Shown piece by piece: positions 60,755 through 64,000 of a stretch of 64,000 bases of DNA. The position numbers were made by a program, and so were the translations under genes. Each line of letters begins with the position of its first letter. The first letter of the stretch is position 1. Under the pieces are notes generated by a model. The model did no database searches. It was not told where the DNA came from and was given only the letters and a program-made list of their open reading frames with translations. The DNA comes from an uncultured SAR86 cluster bacterium (GTDB lineage Bacteria; Pseudomonadota; Gammaproteobacteria; Magnimaribacterales; AG-339-G14): contig CABYXE010000001.1 of assembly GCA_902522825.1 (NCBI GenBank), positions 62,001 to 126,000 of the forward strand, read 5' to 3'.

Positions 60755-61471
60755 ATGCCAATATATAGTAAAGATAACACAAACCCATACAAACTTAGCA
60801 GAACTAGGATAGAGAATTTTTGTAAATGCAAAAAGTGTTTTTATCTTGAAGAAAGACTAGGCATTTCAAGGCCTGCCTCTTTTCCTTTTAACTTGAATAA
60901 TGCCGTAGATGAATTACTCAAGGAAGAATTTGACACTTATCGTGGAACTGAAAAAAATCATCCTTATATTTTAAGCTACGGTTTAGATGCAAAGCCTTTT
61001 GTTCACCCAGATATTGAAGATTGGCGAACTAGAAATAAAGGCATAGGCTTTCTAGACGAAGAAACTAATTTGTTTTTTTATGGATTAGTTGATGACGTAT
61101 GGATAAATACAAAAACAGATCAATTAATATTAGTTGATTACAAAGCTACTTCAAAAAAAGGCGAAGTCAGTCTAAATGCTCCATGGCAAATTTCCTACAA
61201 AAGACAAATAGAAATTTATCAATGGTTATTCAGAAAAAATGGTTTTGATGTACAAAATATAGGATATTTTGTTTATTGCAATGGCATTAAAGAAAATGTT
61301 TTATTCAATAATGAATTAAAATTTAAAGTTAAAATTTTACCTTATAAAGGAGATGATTCTTGGCTTGATAATACTGTCAAAAATATATTTGAAGTTTTAA
61401 ATTCAGAAGAAATCCCTGAATCAAGCCCAAATTGCGAGTATTGTAGATATATCAAAAAAGCTAATTTATAA
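60755..61471 (+). CDS. PD-(D/E)XK nuclease, Cas4/RecB-like, with cysteine clusters
   Basis: The true start is the ATG at 60755; the track's first 23 residues read through tRNA-Asn. 238 residues. Nuclease motifs: Asp in GLVDDVW (113/114), DYK (128-130) and QIEIYQWL. Cysteines CKCKKC (23-28) and CEYC (227-230) flank the fold, as in Cas4 and AddB-type enzymes that bind 4Fe-4S. Likely a DNA nuclease. No CRISPR or cas1/cas2 is near, so a Cas4 role is not supported. The antiporter follows after 2 bases. Confidence 0.85.
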   Translation: MPIYSKDNTNPYKLSRTRIENFCKCKKCFYLEERLGISRPASFPFNLNNAVDELLKEEFDTYRGTEKNHPYILSYGLDAKPFVHPDIEDWRTRNKGIGFLDEETNLFFYGLVDDVWINTKTDQLILVDYKATSKKGEVSLNAPWQISYKRQIEIYQWLFRKNGFDVQNIGYFVYCNGIKENVLFNNELKFKVKILPYKGDDSWLDNTVKNIFEVLNSEEIPESSPNCEYCRYIKKANL

Positions 61472-61473
61472 AA

Positions 61474-62409
61474 ATGTTATTTAACTTTGCAATACTTTTA
61501 CTCGGCTTAGGTTTGTTAGTCTTAGGAGCTGAATATTTTGTTTCCAACACAGCAAAACTAGGAACTAAATTAAAATTAAATGATATGTTTCTTGGCATTA
61601 CAGTCGTTGCCTTAGGAACATCAATACCTGAAGTTTTTGTCAGTATCTCTTCCATAATTAATGAATCTCCAGAACTTGCTATAGGAAATTCAATAGGATC
61701 AAACATAGCTAATATCGGTTTAATTTTCGGAGTGAGTTGTTTTTTTCTTTCTAAATCTATTCTCGAAATTAATTTAAGAGATATATTTTTATTAATCTTA
61801 TCTGTTTTAATTTCTGGATATGTGATTTTTGATTTCTCAATTTCAAAGAGTGATTCATTTATCTTGATTTGTTTTTTAATTCTTTTTGTACTTCACTTGT
61901 TACGACAAAAAACAGAAGATTCTTTTTCAGAGGAAGAGAAAGGGATAGCAAAAAATATTTTTTTTATTTTTTTAAGTCTCGTTATTTTACTTTTAGGATC
62001 TGAGTTTACGGTAAATGGTGGGAAGAATTTAGCTCTTATGTTGGGGGTATCTAACACTGTTATAGGTTTGACTTTAATAGCTATTGGAACAAGCTTACCT
62101 GAATTAGCCGCATCGTTTTCTGCCCTAAAGAGAAAAAAAGGAAATATGGTAATTGGAAATATAATTGGCTCTAATATTTTAAATTTAGTATTAATTTTTC
62201 CTATTATTGGTTTCGCAACAAAAGTAATTCTAGATACTAAAATCTTTGAAAGAGATTTTTTATTGATGAGCCTCTTTACCGCAATATTTGTTATTTTTAT
62301 TACACTTGGAGACAATCAAGGTAAAGTAAAAAAAATCCTTTACCCTTTCTTAGGAGTTATCTTAGTAATTTGGACTTTTTATTATCAAATGGGTCTTTTT
62401 TTAAACTAA
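61474..62409 (+). CDS. Calcium/sodium:proton antiporter, YrbG-like (CaCA family)
   Basis: 311 residues with about ten transmembrane helices. The two alpha repeats are visible: GITVVALGTSIPEVFVSI and IGLTLIAIGTSLPELAASF, each with the GTSxPE ion-binding motif. Exchange of Ca2+ or Na+ for H+ or Na+ across the inner membrane; ion unproven. Convergent with cysS, overlapping by 9 bases. Confidence 0.93.
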   Translation: MLFNFAILLLGLGLLVLGAEYFVSNTAKLGTKLKLNDMFLGITVVALGTSIPEVFVSISSIINESPELAIGNSIGSNIANIGLIFGVSCFFLSKSILEINLRDIFLLILSVLISGYVIFDFSISKSDSFILICFLILFVLHLLRQKTEDSFSEEEKGIAKNIFFIFLSLVILLLGSEFTVNGGKNLALMLGVSNTVIGLTLIAIGTSLPELAASFSALKRKKGNMVIGNIIGSNILNLVLIFPIIGFATKVILDTKIFERDFLLMSLFTAIFVIFITLGDNQGKVKKILYPFLGVILVIWTFYYQMGLFLN

Positions 62410-63774
62410 CTTTTTCCAAGTAGTTTTAGAGCCTTCGTCTTCCAATACAATATCTAAAGAGAGTAGCTTTTCTCTGATTAAATCTGCTTTTTTAAAGTCT
62501 TTCTTGAGTCTTGCTTGATTTCTCTCAGCAATCATTTTATCAATATTTTCTCTTGTTATGCCTTGGTCTAAATTTGCTTGGAAATATTCTTTGAAAGAAT
62601 AATTAAAAATACCTAAAATTTTTCCTAAAGATTTTAAAGTATTGGAAAGTATTTCCTTTTCATTCTCATCTTCAGTTGAATTCAGATTTTGAGATGTTTT
62701 TTGAAGTATTTTTAATGCCTGTGATGTGTTGAAATCATCTTTTAGTGCTTCTGTAAAAAGATCAAAAATCTTCCTATCAGTGTTAGTTGAATCAAATTTT
62801 TCCGATTCCCTAATAGATTCATATAACTTGTCTAAAATATTTTTTGCTTCACTTATAGAATCTTCCGTGTAATTTATAGGCTTTCTATAATGAGAAAGTA
62901 AAAAGAAAACTTTTAATACTTCTGGATGAAATTTTTTCAGTAATTCTCTGATAGTAAAATAATTACCTAAAGACTTAGACATTTTCTTCCCATCAACATT
63001 TAAAGGAGCCACGTGTATCCAATAATTAGCAAAGTCAGAATTATTGGCACATTCCGATTGAGCTATTTCATTTTCATGATGTGGAAATTTCAAATCTAAA
63101 CCTCCCCCATGAATATCAAAATTAGCTCCTAGATATTTATTGCTCATAGCAGAACATTCAATATGCCAGCCAGGTCTTCCTTTACCCCATTTTGAAGTCC
63201 AATATGGCTCTTCATTTGATTTTTTCCAAAGAACAAAATCATTAGGATTTTTTTTATCTTTATCAATTTCTACTCTGGAACCAGAATCTTGATCGCCTGG
63301 ATTTCTTTTAGATAGTTTTCCATACTCAGGAAACTTTTCTATATCAAAATAGACATCTGAATTTTCTCTTGAGTATGCAAAGTCGTTGGATTCAAGATTT
63401 TTAATCATATTTAAAATATCCTCGATGTGTTCCGATACTTTAGGCTCCAAATTAGGAGCTTGAATATTAAGAGCTTCAAAATCTTCGTTCATAGCCTTGA
63501 TAAATTTATTTGTTATTTCTTCGAAAGATACTCCCTCTTCTTTCGCTTTTTGAATAATTTTGTCATCTATATCTGTAATATTTCTAACGTAATTAACTTC
63601 AAAATTTAAAAACCTAAAAAAATTAACCATCAAATCGAAGCTGAAAAAAGTTCTAGCATGTCCTATATGACAAAAATCATAGATAGTCATTCCACAAACA
63701 TAAATATTAATTTTTCCTTTTTCTATAGGCTTAAATTCTTCTTTGAGACCTGATTGAGAATTAAAAATTTTCAT
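62401..63774 (-). CDS. cysS: Cysteine--tRNA ligase
   Basis: 457 residues, class I synthetase. HIGH signature in YDFCHIGHARTFFSFD, KMSKS in GKKMSKSLGNYFTI, and zinc-binding residues including Cys28 (VCGMT), HIECS and the PHHENEIAQSE region. The C-terminal DALR-like domain is complete. It starts 38 bases from the divergent cyclophilin gene. Confidence 0.97.
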   Translation of the reverse strand: MKIFNSQSGLKEEFKPIEKGKINIYVCGMTIYDFCHIGHARTFFSFDLMVNFFRFLNFEVNYVRNITDIDDKIIQKAKEEGVSFEEITNKFIKAMNEDFEALNIQAPNLEPKVSEHIEDILNMIKNLESNDFAYSRENSDVYFDIEKFPEYGKLSKRNPGDQDSGSRVEIDKDKKNPNDFVLWKKSNEEPYWTSKWGKGRPGWHIECSAMSNKYLGANFDIHGGGLDLKFPHHENEIAQSECANNSDFANYWIHVAPLNVDGKKMSKSLGNYFTIRELLKKFHPEVLKVFFLLSHYRKPINYTEDSISEAKNILDKLYESIRESEKFDSTNTDRKIFDLFTEALKDDFNTSQALKILQKTSQNLNSTEDENEKEILSNTLKSLGKILGIFNYSFKEYFQANLDQGITRENIDKMIAERNQARLKKDFKKADLIREKLLSLDIVLEDEGSKTTWKKLV

Positions 63775-63795
63775 TTATCTAAATTATGTAAACCG

Positions 63796-63802
63796 TATTA
63801 TA
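63796..63802. promoter_or_regulatory. Symmetrical -10 element between cysS and the cyclophilin gene
   Basis: TATTATA gives TATTAT for the plus strand (63796-63801) and TATAAT for the minus strand (63802-63797). Start codons are at 63813 and 63774. No clear -35 on either side. Confidence 0.35.
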
Positions 63803-63812
63803 CTTCTTCATT

Positions 63813-64000
63813 ATGAATGAAATTATTATTTTAGCTTTAACTACTTCTTTAGGAAATTTCGAAATTGAACTTTATCCTGATCAAGCACCAGTAACGTCAG
63901 CAAACTTTTTAGAATATGCAGAAGAAGGTTTTTTTGAAAATGTCCTTTTTCATCGTGTCATTCCAGGTTTTGTAATTCAAGGTGGTGGTTTTGAAATTGG
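63813..64000 (+). CDS. Peptidyl-prolyl cis-trans isomerase, cyclophilin type (partial)
   Basis: The first 62 residues, cut by the window end and not in the ORF track. [54 protein letters not shown] matches PpiA/PpiB cyclophilins, with catalytic Arg in [13 protein letters not shown]. No signal peptide visible, so cytoplasmic PpiB is more likely than PpiA. Confidence 0.93.
   Translation, partial: MNEIIILALTTSLGNFEIELYPDQAPVTSANFLEYAEEGFFENVLFHRVIPGFVIQGGGFEI

Noticed and set aside
60755-61471. CRISPR-associated Cas4 with a nearby array
   Set aside because: No direct-repeat array and no other cas gene was seen in the window, so only a generic Cas4/RecB-like nuclease is called.
61893-62315. 140-residue minus-strand ORF within the antiporter gene
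   Set aside because: Antisense to two clear alpha-repeat motifs of the antiporter; a common artefact of membrane-protein genes.

Overview
The window is AT-rich, very compact bacterial chromosome with about 70 protein genes and six tRNA genes. No rRNA, insertion sequence, prophage or CRISPR array is visible, and no gap between genes exceeds about 160 bases. The source is a gammaproteobacterium: the order smc-zipA-ligA (zipA is a gammaproteobacterial gene), an exact E. coli-type LexA box, and a full System I cytochrome c maturation cluster. The mix of acyl-CoA dehydrogenases, crotonases, a Baeyer-Villiger-type monooxygenase, a GMC oxidoreductase, photolyase and a streamlined AT-rich genome suggests a marine surface oligotroph such as the SAR86 clade. 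That clade assignment is inference.

Layout. 0-5.9 kb: SOS mutagenesis genes umuDC, a CPXCG protein, coq7, tRNA-Val, a glycosyltransferase, hflX and rlmN. 5.9-18 kb: oxidative and lipid metabolism (monooxygenase, crotonase, thioesterase, quinone oxidoreductase, three acyl-CoA dehydrogenases), with a photolyase-family gene coupled to a tiny DUF2256 gene and a peptidase E-like gene. 18-29.7 kb: one unbroken minus-strand tract, ccmABCDEFGHI then smc, zipA, ligA and a transglycosylase lipoprotein. 29.8-44.6 kb: hisI, tRNA-Arg, an esterase, metY behind a SAM-II-type riboswitch, a crotonase/carboxyltransferase/aldehyde dehydrogenase operon, a metallo-hydrolase, a Wzi-like outer-membrane protein, and an RND pump with its divergent TetR regulator. 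44.6-64 kb: a class III aminotransferase, tRNA-Ser, a GMC oxidoreductase, a six-gene operon (CoA Nudix, gamma-carbonic anhydrase, dienelactone hydrolase, alaS, lysC, nitroreductase), a second Nudix gene, purL, uvrB, tRNA-Asn with a Cas4/RecB-like nuclease, a Ca/Na antiporter, cysS and the start of a cyclophilin.

The most unusual items are these. SMC is only 810 residues; all its ATPase motifs are present but no hinge domain is recognisable. The metY leader carries a SAM-II-like aptamer whose 3' strand is exactly complementary to the 5' arm of a following intrinsic terminator, so a complete off-switch can be read from the sequence. The photolyase-family protein has lost the CxxC pair of the iron-sulfur site. 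Two divergent genes share an overlapping symmetrical -10 element only a few bases from both start codons. Nearly every convergent gene pair overlaps or abuts, several with interlocked stop codons.
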